A DNA stretch of 64,000 bases from Escallonia rubra (lineage: Eukaryota; Streptophyta; Magnoliopsida; Escalloniales; Escalloniaceae), in contig JAVXUO010003136.1 in NCBI GenBank assembly GCA_033065855.1, positions 28,493-92,492 on the forward strand, written 5' to 3'. A model generated the notes under the pieces. The model did not search any database and had not been told where the DNA came from. It saw only the letters and a program-made list of their open reading frames with translations. Made by a program: the position numbers and the translations under genes. Below are positions 13,716 through 26,635 of the stretch, in pieces. Position 1 is the first letter of the stretch. The number at the start of each line of letters is the position of its first letter.

Positions 13716-13940
13716 TCAGTTAATGCCAGGACTTGGTCCTGATGGAGGCACCGGTTCCCCCTTGGGTAGCATTGCTGCAAATTCAATGTATATCGGCCAG
13801 CTCGAAGTCTCAACCTTGAATCCACCACCTTGTACATCATCTAAAAGCGGGCGCGACACCGATCCATGGATGAGAATGAGACACACTGCCAGAACAATCA
13901 AGGAAGACGGAAAGCCGTTGAATTGTTTGGATAACCCCAT
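13716..13940 (-). CDS. IDA/PIP-type secreted signalling peptide precursor
   Basis: This single-exon gene of 74 residues starts with an ATG at 13940. Residues about 10-28 form a hydrophobic signal peptide (SSLIVLAVCLILIHGSVS). A variable linker follows, and the precursor ends with LPKGEPVPPSGPSPGIN. That C-terminus combines the LPKGxPxPPSxPS core of IDA/IDA-LIKE abscission peptides with the SGPSPG core of PIP/PIP-LIKE peptides. In known families such precursors are secreted, cleaved and hydroxylated on proline, and perceived by HAE/HSL2 or RLK7 receptors; which applies here is inference. The usual KRHN ending of IDA is replaced by PGIN, and valine by glutamate in the core. A TATA box (minus strand, ACTATATAAG) lies about 50 bp upstream. 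I rate the gene as real because signal peptide, C-terminal motif and promoter agree. Confidence 0.85.
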   Translation of the reverse strand: MGLSKQFNGFPSSLIVLAVCLILIHGSVSRPLLDDVQGGGFKVETSSWPIYIEFAAMLPKGEPVPPSGPSPGIN

Positions 13941-13987
13941 TGCTTGCTTGGGCTAGCTGAGTACTCATTTTGCGGACAAGTTGAAAC

Positions 13988-13999
13988 GCTTATATAGTA
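13988..13999 (-). promoter_or_regulatory. TATA box of the small peptide gene
   Basis: The minus strand reads ACTATATAAGCG here, about 50 bp upstream of the ATG at 13940. This would give a 5' leader of about 20 nt, compact but consistent with a small single-exon gene. Confidence 0.55.
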
Positions 14000-16388
14000 T
14001 GACAATCCCACGGACGAAAGGGGGGGCCGGCTTTCAACTGAGATTTGCTATTGACTTCGTTTTGAAATGAAGGAAACCCACTTGGAAGTTTGACAGCCAA
14101 GTTTTCGGCCGATGATGCTGCCGGCAAATGGCCTGGCAACAAATATAATACACCTTTCAGAAACAGAGTCGGGAGATTTTGAAGCCGGCTAAACCTGTCA
14201 TATAAACTGCTCATTCGCCAATTTCCACATTAGTACGCAGTGGGGCACATCATGCAACAGTGTTTGCTGAAACAACCACATTCATGCGAGAAAATCTCGA
14301 GTTCAGCAAGATTTCTAAAGCTCCCAACACAAGAATCCATACATATAGAGCCAGAGATCAAAAGTCGTTTTCTTACCTGCGCATTTGCCAAAAAGGAAAA
14401 AAAAAAAAAGAGTGCAGTTGACAGAGGTGGAAGGCACATGCAACTGCCCTTCGTTAGTTTTAGGTTAGTCTTGCGACACGAGTTACCATCCAAAATGTAG
14501 CGATCCCTGCACAGGCAGGAGAGAAGGCTTCTCTCACTGCTGAAGCAAAAATGACCACCTTTCAGACTACATTCTGATATTGAAAGTCTGATGTCCAACT
14601 CCAAACATAATGCTACGTATACCGTCTCAAAATTAGACCCTTGGACCGTTCGCTCAGTCTAGCAATTCGCCCCTTCCTCTAATAATGTAAAACATGTTAA
14701 ACTCCAACTAGAAAGGATACAAACTATGCCTGCAACTCTCCGATCTCTAGAGTTTAATCTAATTTAATATCCTTTTAACTTGCGGAAAACAACTCTAGAA
14801 ATCCGCCCATTGACTGTCAAACCAACTGCAAGCGGCACGAAATAATTCGTGCATATATAACTAAAAGCTGCACGTCCATCAGACACATAATATGTAGAGG
14901 TTGGTAAAAGTAACGTAATCCAGTGGCCAAACCAAATACTGCTCGTGCTGGTGAGATTAAAGGTACAAATCTCGCTTAAAAAAGGAAGCTCTGAGTTCCA
15001 ATAAATAGTACATCCGGAACAGAGGCATGTAGCATGAGTCCTCTAGTAGCTTAAAAAAAAGAAGTAACACGTGACGACGGATGCACATACGCATACAAAC
15101 CAAAAAGCTCAGCAACTAGGTGGTGTGTCAAACAAAGATTGACATACAAAGTTATAAGCTGAACAGATAAGGACCCTCCGGGAGATGTAATAGTCCAGGA
15201 AAGTTGTCAAGACGGTATCAAATCCAAGTCACCGGATGATATAGCTCAAACATCTACTTTGACACTACCACGTCAAATCATCCAGTCTCACTCTATATTC
15301 CACTTTGCAAAATGGGTGTACAACGCTAAAGAGAGCTGTGATTATACGGTACTTCGGAAAGAAAATAGCGCATGGTAAAGAGCAAAATACTCATAAATAC
15401 TGTCACCTTCTTCTACTTAAATGCTGCTGAACATGAGAAAGAACTCTTTTATGCTAATACAGCCAGATCCGCCAGGAATGGGTTACAATTGCAACCCTGC
15501 TAACAAATGTATACGAATAAACTCCATGGACACATACCTGAGCACGGGGACATAGATACGATTATTATAAAAGGATCAAGGTAAATAAAAGAACTACGAC
15601 AACCCATTAGATGTTCAGGCAGAGAGCTAAGAGACTAGCACACTATTTCACATGGTCAGCGAGGCACTTATCACAAGGGCAAAGAGGCAGCAATTGTTAT
15701 CCTTCTGAGAATACAACAGCACAAGCATTAGCGCATATATTAGTTGCACTACAGAGATTCATTGTAATCTACTGGAAGTAGGGTCGCAAGGAAACAAGCT
15801 TCCAATAAACAACCTAGCTTTATGCAACTACTCATCTCTGCTAGACAAGAGGCACGCAGTTTGTTCTAAGACTGATATGAGCACAAAAAGTCCAAGATGA
15901 AACACTCCTCAACAGGAGATTTGGTGTATTTCACGTGAGTCATATTCGTCAAGTGGATTAGACTTGGGATAAATGATAAAGAAAAGATCCAACTTACTCA
16001 ATACCTTATATGTCCTGCCCCAATCAATTCGCTCTATGTTAGCATGTTCTCTGGGGACAATCTAGTCATCGTCTATCTGGTCCAAATACTGGACCCACGA
16101 ATAAGGAGATTCCTCACTTTCATTGGCTTTGTCAGAGGTTGTTTCCTTTGACAGCCTCGAGAAACAAGTAAAGCTCTGCTGGACCATTATACCGTTTCAT
16201 TTAAATTCTTCTTGGTTGAAACTTCCAGGTACTCTACGTAGATTGCTGATATCTTTAGTTCTGTCTCAGCAAATTAATTTTCTCCGCAAGAACTATATTT
16301 TGAAAGAACTGTGGTTTCTCGAGTTGTCCTGTTCATCCATCTCAGTATCACAATTTATCATTTTCATTATCGCCATTGAGCCTCAACA

Positions 16389-16572
16389 TCATGACCTCAA
16401 AACACTTTTAAATGATTGCGTCTCTAAATACGCAAAGTACGTGGGCTATACTCATGCATACGGACGTAGAGGCATGCTCATGACCTACAAACACTTTTAA
16501 ATGATTGCTTCTCTAAATATGCAAAGTACATGAGCTATACTCATGCATACGAACGTAGAGGCATGCTCATGT
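16389..16572. repeat. tandem duplication, two units of about 90 bp
   Basis: The segment beginning catgacctcaaaacactttt near 16389 is repeated near 16479 with about 90% identity, including 'tactcatgcatac' and 'cgtagaggcatgctcatg'. No function is apparent. Confidence 0.8.
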
Positions 16573-17249
16573 AGAGGCTTGATCAAGATTGACTTGTTAA
16601 GCTCGTCAGTTTATTCAGCGTGGTTCAAACTCACTCGATATGCTACACACTGTAATGAGCAAGATGTCCTAACAAAAACCCTAAAACTCAAGCTCCACTC
16701 ACAATTGGATTGTCTCATTAGGTAAAACGGACCACAAGCTTCAATCAACTGGGAAACTTGACGCACCGAGCTTGAGTGACTTAGTCTGGAAGCAACTGTG
16801 CTCAACAACGCACGTAAACGCAGTCACCAACACTGCTACAAGGTAAACCTACTGATCAAAAATCTTTCTTAAACTCTCTGTATATACAGTAGTGACATAC
16901 ATCGTTATGCTCCTCTCAAGAGTAGAAATATGATGCATATAGATCCTATTTAAATATTTGAGGAACTGATGAATTTTGTGGACTCTGGAGAAAAGTATTC
17001 TGATTTCTATGTACCACAGACATGCAAAATATCCGTATTTAGGACTTGGATACACAAATTTCTTAAGTAGAATTAAGGAAGCCCTAGCTGACTTTAAGTC
17101 ATGCAACACAAACAAGGCCTCTGAGCAGCAAGCCGAACCTGAACGGCTTGTTTGCAGTGTAGCTGGAAGACAATTTACCAGGAGGGCCTTGTAATCATAT
17201 ACTGCAAGCACCATCTGAAAGTGAACAAGAGAACAGTTCTTTTCAACTG

Positions 17250-17317
17250 CTTGGATTCAAAATGGTGCTTGCAGCCTAACTGAAATTTAATTTGGATTCA
17301 AAATGGTGCTTGCAGTT
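17250..17317. repeat. short direct repeat, 24 bp twice
   Basis: 'ttggattcaaaatggtgctt' plus 'gcag' occurs twice, about 40 bp apart. This is a small local duplication with no assigned role. Confidence 0.75.
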
Positions 17318-17990
17318 GGAAAAGGATAATAAGTTTGATTCCTAATAAACACCAAATGCTTGGATTGATCAACGGGGCCACCCAGTTCACAAGGCTCACG
17401 CCAGTGGGGGTCTGGGGAGGGTAAAGCAAAACTCTTAAATATACTTGTTGTTTATTACCGGAAAAAAAAAAACCTTTAGTAAATGAAATAAAGAATACAC
17501 AAAACACTGTGCCTAAAGGAAATTGGGCTTCCAATTTTAACTACTAATTACACGTTCTACCAAGTCTATTTCATTGTATACGTGATTTCGATGAACTTCT
17601 GAGCTCTCAGCATAAAATTATCTTCTTTTGCAGTCAATGCAGACATAAAAATGCTTGCTACAATCGAAAAGGTAAGCAAATGCAACAAATAATAGTGCAC
17701 TACTATGAGTTCCGGTGAAAGACATGTAGAATAGGTAAACACTGTAAGTTGCCAACTCAGTAACACAAGCATAAGCTCTTTTATATGAAGGCCAATATGT
17801 GATGCTGAATATACGTATACTACACAAGAATAATATCATACAGAACAAGTGTTCCATTGCACCGTTTCCTTATTCCAACTAATACTGCGCTCATGGTTTT
17901 TGTTAGAATCATGACATTTACAACAGCTTACAGATATTTGTTACGACCACAACATACTTGTTACATATTCTACATTATAACATAACCGAT

Positions 17991-20118
17991 TTACTTGCAT
18001 GATTCCGAGGAGGTTCGTCTCAAGCTGCATTCATCAGCTTGATAAAAGTGCAGCAACTTTAATGGGGAAACCTTTTCCTGATATTAAGAAAATGAAAGAC
18101 AATTTCAGTTCACGTGATTAATTTGTCTTTTTCCTCATCAAAAAACTTAAAACAGCTTCGAAAAAGAAGCAAAAGAAACTCTAATATGTTGACTTTTCAT
18201 TTTTAATCAAAAATAAAAATTTCTTTGTTAGAAATATTAGAACCTGAAATGTTCCATCAGACTGAGAAGGGAAATCAAGGCCAATTGAGCAGTTTGATAA
18301 TTCTTCGGGACTTCTCATCCACGCTCTACGTGCATCACTCGCTTTGATTTTATATTTGAACATCTGAAAAGACAAAGATCTCTTTTTAAAGAAGCTTTCC
18401 GAATCAATTTCCTTATAGAAGATACAAAGGAACAATATAACACAGAGCACAAAAGAAGACAATATACTTAAAGAAAAAAGACAGCAATACTGGCAATAAC
18501 TTGCAAACCTCGGAAAGAGGAACGGTTGGTTTCTCCAGGTCCTCCTCAAAAATATTTACACCCGTGCCCTGGCACGCCGGACAGAACACAGAATAGATTT
18601 GCTTCCTTGCAGCTTCAAGCTTCCCTTCCTTTCCCATTTCATTGATCTTGTTTCCACTCTTTCTCCTAGATCGGCGTTTTTCTTTTGGGCCCGTTAACTG
18701 TTTTGAATATGATTCTACCTCACAGAGAAGTATCCAGTGTATGAGGCAGGATATATGGAAGACGTGAAAAGCCTGCACATCAAAAAGTTCAATATGCAGT
18801 GAACAACAAAATTTGGATGTTGGACGAGTTATAGGCCACCAACAGATACTACTACGCATGAGAAAGAACTGTAAGCATACTATAAACTGACGAATAACTT
18901 CAATGGAATAAAAGAGAGGAGATGTGCAGAAACTTTTACCCCATTCACGTTTCTGCTATTGCAGACAAGTTTACCAGTCTTCCTGTTCAGAAGTGCTGCC
19001 ACATCTTTACCCGGAAGCATCTTGTGTTGACATATATCACACATCCTCTCAGCGGCTACACGCTGCTGCTGCCTCAACTCTCTCCTTAAAGTTTTGCTTG
19101 ATATAACTCTGGAATGCATGAGCTCATCATCGCATCCATTTAACAGCAACATTGAATTGGAATTATCAGAAGATAGAGACTCTTCGCCAGAAGAATCATA
19201 TTGATTGCTCAAGGATTCACTCATATCTTCAGGATCAGAAAAAGACTTCCTTCTTTTCTTTCTAGAGCCCTCAGCTTCTGGAGGAGGACTACACAGAAGC
19301 AAGTACTTGGCATCATCTAGCAACCCCTTTCTTCCTAAATCATAATTATATGTGAAGGTAACAACAGCAAAGTCATGTTGCGGAATCATAAGATCATCGA
19401 CATTACTAGATTCCTTCTTCCCCAACCATTCACACCATATTCGAGTAATCCACTTGGAAACCCCATCCTTCTCAGACAATCTAGCAGCAATTTTTCCAAC
19501 CCCCGTGAACGTAACTTCCAAATCGGAAACTTCATCTTTATGCAGAACACCTGGAACAACCAATTGATAACCCTCTACATCACCATTCAAATCAGCATCG
19601 TAGCAAGTCCTATCACAATTAGTTTCCACTATGGAGTCTGAATATCTCTTAGAACACAGTCCATCACGAGGAACTTGGCCATTACTGACGGGTTTAAACT
19701 TCTCACCAACACAAACAATAGCAAGGTCATTCTCATCATCCCTCTCAGGGTCTAACAGCCTAACTCTATTAGCATTTAAAACCAGTACGTTCTTATCATC
19801 ATTATCCTCATCAGATGGATCATGAAACAAAAGCACACCATCATTGTAAGGCCAAGGATTTGGCTTCAACAAGGTTGCTTTCGCAGCAGCATACCTGTCC
19901 GAGTGTAGACTACCCTTCAAATGATCAAACAACACCGAATCACTATAACATGGAGCGAGACACAGCGTACAGAAGAATATAAACCTCTTCCCATCTTCCC
20001 TAAGCTCAACATACTTGTGCCCCTGCAACCTCACATTCCGCAGAGTCGTCTTGGCCAATTGCTCCCTCAGACTACACGCACCCATTCTTTCAAAGCCCAA
20101 TTCCCTCCTTCCCGCCAT
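17991..20118 (-). CDS. plant-specific zinc-finger protein of unknown function, four exons
   Basis: Exons on the minus strand are 18940-20118, 18509-18772, 18244-18363 and 17991-18077. All are joined in phase 0 by GT-AG introns and give 549 residues ending at a TAA at 17991. Residues 50-72 (CTLC...H-x5-H) form a C2H2-like finger. A second cysteine cluster begins at C360/C363 (CDIC), and a CPAC pair follows near residues 457-460. The middle is acidic and serine-rich with a basic KKRRK stretch near residue 290, a possible nuclear signal. The short last exon encodes EKVSPLKLLHFYQADE. I recall conserved uncharacterised plant proteins sharing the 'GHKYVELREDGKRFIFFC' start, but no known function. 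A nucleic-acid-binding role is inferred from the fingers only. An alternative start at residue 12 (MGACSLREQ) is possible. Confidence 0.85.
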
Positions 20119-21600
20119 TCTACAACTTCAAACGCTAACTTTCAAACTTAAAACTTGCTTAAACTATATAGATTTACACGAAATTCACAATCCTACCTAC
20201 CAGCATAGACACAAGAGGCTTCAATTTTCACGAGATGAAACCCTAATTCCCAAATTCCTCCCATTTCAAAGTGCCAAACCCTAATTTCCGCAACAGTGCA
20301 ATCTAGAGCTCCAATTTCACGACACGTGGCATCAATTTCGAAAATTATTAGCAGGAATTTAACTGAAACCTTGCAGATTGAAAAGCTCGGTCCTTCAAAC
20401 TTCGACTGGAGCTACAAAAGAAGTTGAATCCGAAAATTAAGGAACTTAACATATCCTAAACTTACAACAACTCCGTTGCGTACTCTGTATGGAGTTTTTA
20501 GGAAACCGGCGGGCTATTTGATCGACGGCGAGCGCTTCATGAACCCTAATACACATGATCGCGCAGGAGCAAGCCTCCTCCATGGCTGACATCATCATCT
20601 TCCTCTTCTCCTTGCAACAAAAAGCTGTGAGAGAGAGAGAGAGAAGGGAAGACGAACGACAGTTAACCGAATTTTCGAGAGAAGTTTGTCTGCAAGTTAA
20701 GAATTAACGTCTGTTTGGCACTTTGGGCAATGAAACGCAGGAGTCGGGTAAGATGAGAGATCTTTTGGGGTGACTACGGTGATGCGGTGTGTAAGCGGTG
20801 GGAGCCGTCAGATGTGTGGATCAGGTTGATTCTGATGGGGATTGGACGGTAGATGATTGCGGTCGCGTCCCACGAAGGTAGGGGAGTGCATAGGAATGGA
20901 AACGTTGATACGAATCTCGGGGAGTATATTGGATAAGGATGCGCATGCGGTGTATTTCACGTCATCGGGTTGGCGGGGTGTTAACAACATATAACCGTGT
21001 TACGTTATTATTAGTTGACAGCTGGGTGCTTTGTACACTGAGCCTTGCTCGGGAATAATAAGGATTCTCTTTATTCTCAAAAAATTAGCACACACGACAA
21101 CTTTAGTGATAAAAAAACTATTATTGTTAAAAAGTAATACGAAATATATTATTATTGCGGTTCAAATTTATAATAATAATATTTTATCGCCAAAGTACAT
21201 TTGGTAAAATAACAGTATAGAGCATCCCCGCGCCATCACCAATTGCGCTAAGCCTTATATTGCGTCATCTTTAATTGACCCACTATGTCCTATCCCGTAC
21301 CATCTCATTTAAATCCAACTCACTCTATAATCGATTCTATACAAATCAACCCGTTTAGTTTCTTCTTTTGTTTAAACTAGTAATTTTTTTTAACAAAAAA
21401 AATTATTTATTTCCATAGAGGTGGTGGCCAGAGATGGCTGCCGCGATAAGAAGGCGGTGATGGGCGGCAACAGTGCCTATCGAAAATTTTCAGCAGCGAC
21501 CAGCGGGCGGCTGTCAGAATTTTCTCGCAATAGGTGGTGGTCGGTGTTTGTCCCAGTTTGCGCCTTGTTTGTGTATATCTGTGCGTGTGTGGTGTGAGTG
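20119..21600. other. upstream region of the zinc-finger gene
   Basis: This is non-coding by my reading. A GA microsatellite near 20628-20643 and CT-rich minus-strand sequence are typical of a plant 5' leader and promoter. No TATA box stands out. From about 21050 on, the sequence is AT-rich without recognised features. Confidence 0.4.
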
Positions 21601-21603
21601 TGT

Positions 21604-22620
21604 TGTTGACCTTATGGGTCTAGATTCTTTATTTTGATGACTCCAATCTGTAATGAATAATCTAACTGTGTTTTTAAGTATGATTTTAGGAAACATCAAA
21701 CTCGAACATCGTGGATCTCTCTTTGGAAGAAAACTTTGGACTTAGACCAGATTCCCTTGTTATTGCTTGTAAATTATTTTAAACTAAGTTTTCTTAAAGA
21801 TCAACCAGAAAATCAAAAAGGCCCAAAACCGAAAAGCTTGGACTGACAAGAAGCTTTTCATTTGAATGAATTCATTTCATTCGAACGATTCTGTCCGAAA
21901 CATTATTTTTGTCTCAATTTTCATTCGAAGTTTTCCTTGAAACCTTCGACCGATTCTTTCAGTGGATTTGGTTTTGTCCGAAAGACTTTTTCATTCGATC
22001 GTTTTTGCAAACACTCGGCCGATATATTCAGATGCGAAAAAAAGATATGGGCTTACTTGTTATTTTCATCCGAATGAACTCAATGTTCATTCGACCGATT
22101 TCTTCAGAGACTCAAACATTTCATTATTCTCCTCCATTTTCATCCGAAAGAATCTGACATTCATTCGACCGATCTCTTTAGTGCCCGAACGATTTCTAAA
22201 ATCATTAAATATTTTTCTTCCTTGTCCCATTAAATGTTGTTCAACGGTCATATCTTCCATAAGTATAAAATGGACACTTAGAGAGTTTATCACTCACTAG
22301 TATGATCTCCAAAAATCTCTCTCTCAACATATACTTACATCTTTATAATCACTTGCTTTTGTGCGAGAGTTTGTTATTTGAGATCTTGTCAAGCAAGTTT
22401 CTTGATTAAGTTTTTTGAGATTCAGATCTTCCCACCTAAGAAAGTTTAGCTCATTTATTACAATATCTTATATTTGAGGAGTATAAGTTATATTTCAATT
22501 GTAATATTTTATTTACTTATAATTTTGGAAACCTTGAAGAGGTTTTTTGAATTGTATTGAAGTTTAAGGGGGGGGGGGGGTGTGTGAGGGGGCGAGCACA
22601 TGTAAATGGGTTGAGTTTTT
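21604..22620 (+). mobile_element. possible solo LTR of a retrotransposon
   Basis: This block begins TGTTGACCTTATGGGTCTAG. It contains many short repeats of a CATTCGA/CCGAATG/CGACCGAT theme (21860-22200), has a TATA-like 'agtataaaatgg' near 22261, and runs into a poly-G tract at 22567. The start and the internal layout resemble LTRs of plant copia (SIRE/Maximus-like) elements. I see no flanking gag or pol and did not find a second copy in the window, so a solo LTR or truncated copy is the best guess. The right end is not resolved. Confidence 0.35.
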
Positions 22621-23284
22621 GAAACCCATTTGCCCTATGTCCATTTTGGACTTCCCCAAATAGGTACCGTGTGGGGTGGGGCTCTTATTAAACTCCCAAA
22701 TTGTCATCCCTAGTATGTAGCGACTATGTAACAGCAGAAGATTCGTATTCGCAAGAATATGTGTGGTTTTGCACCCATGTAATTCACTTTAGAGTGGACT
22801 GGCCATTCAAGCACTTGGATACAGGTCATAGAGACCAAAAGACGATATCCCTTTAACTATGCCTATTTTTTATTCGGTTAGGTTGACATCTCTTCTCGGA
22901 AGGGTATAACAACATTTTTATTTTTTTCCCAGATGAAATTGTTCTTGATATTGAAAAGCATGGAAGTATATTAAAGGCACAATGTTTTCATTTTCTCCAA
23001 TCGGACTTATGCGAACCATCGGCCAACACATGTTGTGACTACCACCCAAGACGTCACTTTACCGCCATGCACGATGGCATGCTGCCACCACCAACTCACT
23101 GTAGAACACAAAAAACAACTGTGGTGTCTGAACTGGTGGGGTTCAAGGATAATAGGGGACAGTCTATTAGATTGGTCGTTGATATCCATGGAATTTAGCT
23201 ACTGCAAATAAAAAATTTAGTAAGTGGATCTGCATGTACTAGTCAAGAACGGCGAGAGAGAAAGAGGGTGCGTGTGGTGATAAT

Positions 23285-23953
23285 TAGGGATGAGCACCAA
23301 AGCGTTCAAACCGATCGAATCACTCAAACCGATCAAACTGAACTCGTCCAAAAATCTTAACGGTTCAGTTTCATATTTCTTAAACCGACCTCGGTTCGGT
23401 TCGGTTCACAGTTTATTTTTTTCAAAACCGATCACAAATTGAAGTAAACCGACCTATGATACACTAATTTGTTTTTAGTGACATTTTTTGATAATTTTTG
23501 TATACATGGCACTAAGCAAATCTAAATAAATAAAACTTTAAAAGTTAAAAGAAAATAACGAAAGCAGTTATAACACAAAAGTCAAATTATCGATATGTTC
23601 GTATAGTTATCGTTCTTTCTTGAACATCAATGATAGATGCATAAGTGAGTTTTTATTGTAATATATGCCTTGAACAATATCTAAATCATATGTTAATACG
23701 AGTAGTTAGATATTGAATATAAGAAGGTTAAAAAACTATATCTTCAAAGTTGACTAACATTTGGATCCAATAGTCGGTTTACAGAGAGATAACTCTTTTA
23801 AACAAAAACAAACCGATCCAAATCGAACCGTTTAAACTGACTTAACTGAACCGTCCAAACCAATGATGTTTGATTCATTTTAAGATTTTTCAAAGCAAGG
23901 TATTACGGTTTGGTTTGCGATTTGACTTCCAAATCAAATCATACTCACCCCTA
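23285..23953. mobile_element. hAT-type MITE with 8-bp target duplication
   Basis: The ends TAGGGATGAGCA (left) and TACTCACCCCTA (right, reverse complement TAGGGGTGAGTA) form short terminal inverted repeats of the TAGGGNTG type used by hAT elements. The flanks carry an exact 8-bp direct repeat, GTGATAAT, at 23277-23284 and 23954-23961, which is the hAT target-site length. The interior of about 669 bp is AT-rich and non-coding, with GGTTCGGTT/AACCGA-type subterminal motifs near both ends. Confidence 0.8.
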
Positions 23954-24492
23954 GTGATAATTGCAAATGATGATGATGCAATGACGGTCGTGACGTAGCC
24001 ACCACGATGGTGACTGGGCGAAAAGAGAATTATCGGGACATTATTTAGGTGGTAAAGAACAGTTTGGGAGGCTGGCAAGTGATGCTTTAAGAACCGAGAA
24101 GTTGGCCTCTCCTTTTTCTTTTTTTTTATTATAGCCCCTTCACTGCTACTCTAGCTATGTATTCTATGAACTATCATATGTCTCAATTTCAGCCTATTTG
24201 TTACACTTTCAGTTACTAACGAAGGGCAAACTTATCAGTACCGAAATTTTCTTTCACCTCCCTTGCCTTTTACCATTTCAATCAGTTTTCCTTCTTCCAA
24301 CTTTGTGTGGGTTTGGATGTGTTTTATCTGCTCATTTTCTTATGTGGGCATGGCTTTGTGTTTGCGTGTGCGCGCCAATATAAAATTCGTGTTAATGATT
24401 TCTTAATGTGTGATTTTTTATAACTATGTAAGTACAAAGGTCATTATATGTGTGAGGTGCTTATCTCTAATGTGCTTTTGAATGCGTTGATA

Positions 24493-24587
24493 TTTTTTTT
24501 TGTGGTAAAATAGGAGAATAGCATTGATAAATGAAGATTACAAAGTCACGACATCTTCCATGGTTACAGCAGCGGTGCTCTCTCTCT

Positions 24588-24625
<38 letters not shown>

Positions 24626-24890
24626 CCCTCTCACATCAACATGGGACATCACCCCTGTTGTAACCATGGTTATAGCAGGGGATCCTGATCCCTGTGTATA
24701 CAACCAACCCCCCAACCCCCTCCTGCAACGGCACATCAAGGGCAATGAAGAAGACATCTAGAGGACAATCACCGTCACCGATCAGATCTGCCTTTGGCTT
24801 GGTGTGAGGCTTTTTTTTCTGTGTGTGAAATGAAGACAAAGGAGATGAAGATTGAAGACAGATAGAGAGAGGAGAGAGAAACAAATATAA
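24493..24890 (-). mobile_element. LINE 3' end fragment with poly-A, and a CT microsatellite
   Basis: On the minus strand the sequence ends 'actttgtaatcttcatttat', 'caatgctattctcctatttt' and then a poly-A (plus-strand T run at 24494-24502). This matches the 3' end of the LINE derivative at 30.4-31.7 kb ('actttgtaaccttttaatta' and onward). A (CT)n microsatellite of about 40 bp lies at 24580-24621. There is no usable coding frame, so this looks like a 5'-truncated LINE copy. Confidence 0.45.
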
Positions 24891-24983
24891 AAGAATATAG
24901 AATTTTAATTTTATTTAGGGACAATCAAGTCTTTTTGTCCGTTATGTATTTTTATATTCTGTTTGGTCAATGGATATATAAGA

Positions 24984-25657
24984 GGGTGTTTGAGATTGAT
25001 TATGAGATGGTCAAACCTGATTTAATTTAGATTAAATTATGTATGTGGGTGTTTGGCAAAAAAGATTAAGAGATTTAATCCATCTTCAGAAGCTAAAAAC
25101 TGATTTAATCCATAATCCTCAAAAGTGAGGATTATGAAATAATCATTTTTTTCTTAATCAGGTTTGACCTTCTAATTTACAATCATATCCCCGCATTTTT
25201 CACAAAAGACCTCTCATACCCCTTACTTAATTATCTCAGATAGTTTCTGGAGTTTATCTCTTCTCTTATTGCTAAACTCTTCTCCTACAGCTAGATAATC
25301 TTTTTTTTTTTGGCTTAAGATAAACTTAATTTTTAATTTGGGGATGTTATCGTATTATAAGCAATAACATAAGATTGTTTATGTTGTAGGTGCGTGAAAA
25401 TAGTTATTTTAATAATTTATTTAGGCATTATAGTTACTTACGAATAAAAATTATACTAACGTTGCTTGGATATTAGAAAATTGTTATTGTGATAGTGAAA
25501 CTGATTTAAGTATTTTTTATCCAAACATTTTTTATAGATTTAATCTAGTTTACAATTACAATCAAAATTTGAAACTGATTCTAATTAAATCAAAATTTGA
25601 AAACTGATTAACATTTAAGTTGAATCTGCTTTTTTTAATCAATCCCAAACTGGTGTA
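24984..25657. mobile_element. possible non-autonomous DNA transposon
   Basis: The left end GGGTGTTTGAGATTGATTA and the reverse complement of the right end CACCAGTTTGGGATTGATTA share an imperfect inverted repeat of about 20 bp. The interior is AT-rich, with further inverted copies of 'tgatttaat' near both ends. A clean target-site duplication was not found, so family and borders are uncertain. Confidence 0.4.
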
Positions 25658-26635
25658 ATCTGTCCAACCTAATAGACACGCCTATAATTTCACCATAATA
25701 TCAGGACACTGCTGTAATTATCCCTAAGTAAATAAATCCCAAGTTACATTAGTGAAACATTGAGTTGAAGGAAGGAAGGAAGAGGGAGGGGGGAGGGGCT
25801 TGAATTCTTCGGTGAAATTAAGTGAAATTTTGGGACGATGGGTGGCAGAGGTGGTGAGGTTAAGATGGGTCGGAGGAGGATGATTTCGTCGTGTGTGTGA
25901 TTGTCTGCTGTGGTTGATTGGAAAGATCTGGGTTGTCGCAGAGGGTGGAAAAATTAAAGGTGAAAGACGGTAAACCATGTCTTGTTGGCTTTGTTTGTGT
26001 GCCAAATCTACACACACACACTCACTCACTGGATTACACAATAGATTTGTATAAGCAAAACCAGTTACACACATGTAACCCACAAAAAAAAAAAAATCAA
26101 CTTATATACGGGCTTCACATGGGTTGAATGATTATTTTCACTTGTCATGACTCATGAGTCATGAGAGATAATGATTCAACTTTCAACAACTTGGGGCTCC
26201 TAATCAAACTAAATAAAATACGAGTTAGGCTCCAAATCAAGCTAAATAAGATTCGAAAACGCTTTATTTTCATAATGGAAAGAGCATCCCGCAGAAATTG
26301 ATCCACAGTAGCAGCCTGATGAGCTGTTACACGGATATTCGCAGAGGTTATAGAGCTGAGAGAATCCGCAATTAATCTCAAATAAACGATACGAAATCAA
26401 TCAAGATCTGGTGATAAAAGGCACAGACTAGAATCAAACACTCAAAATGTCATGTATTACTCAAGAACAACAAAACCCCCAAACCAATTTCTGAAACTGC
26501 TTACATGGAATTCGAAAACCTAGGCATCAAAAGCTAAACAGAAACAATACCTACAAGTAACAGATTAACAAGCCCAACCCCATCATCGGATAGATGAATT
26601 CACGCACACAAACACACGTGTGTACAGCGCGGAGA

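Larger units (their letters stand above)
14000..17990. other. intergenic stretch without a recognised gene
   Basis: Several open frames of 60-125 codons occur on both strands (for example 16123-16500 plus), but none shows a domain, signal peptide or splice-joined continuation that I recognise. The stretch contains two small duplications described separately. Its end adjoins the last exon of the zinc-finger gene. Confidence 0.5.

Noticed and set aside
24984-25657. Assigning this block firmly to the hAT or Harbinger superfamily
   Set aside because: Inverted ends are imperfect and no clear target duplication was found.
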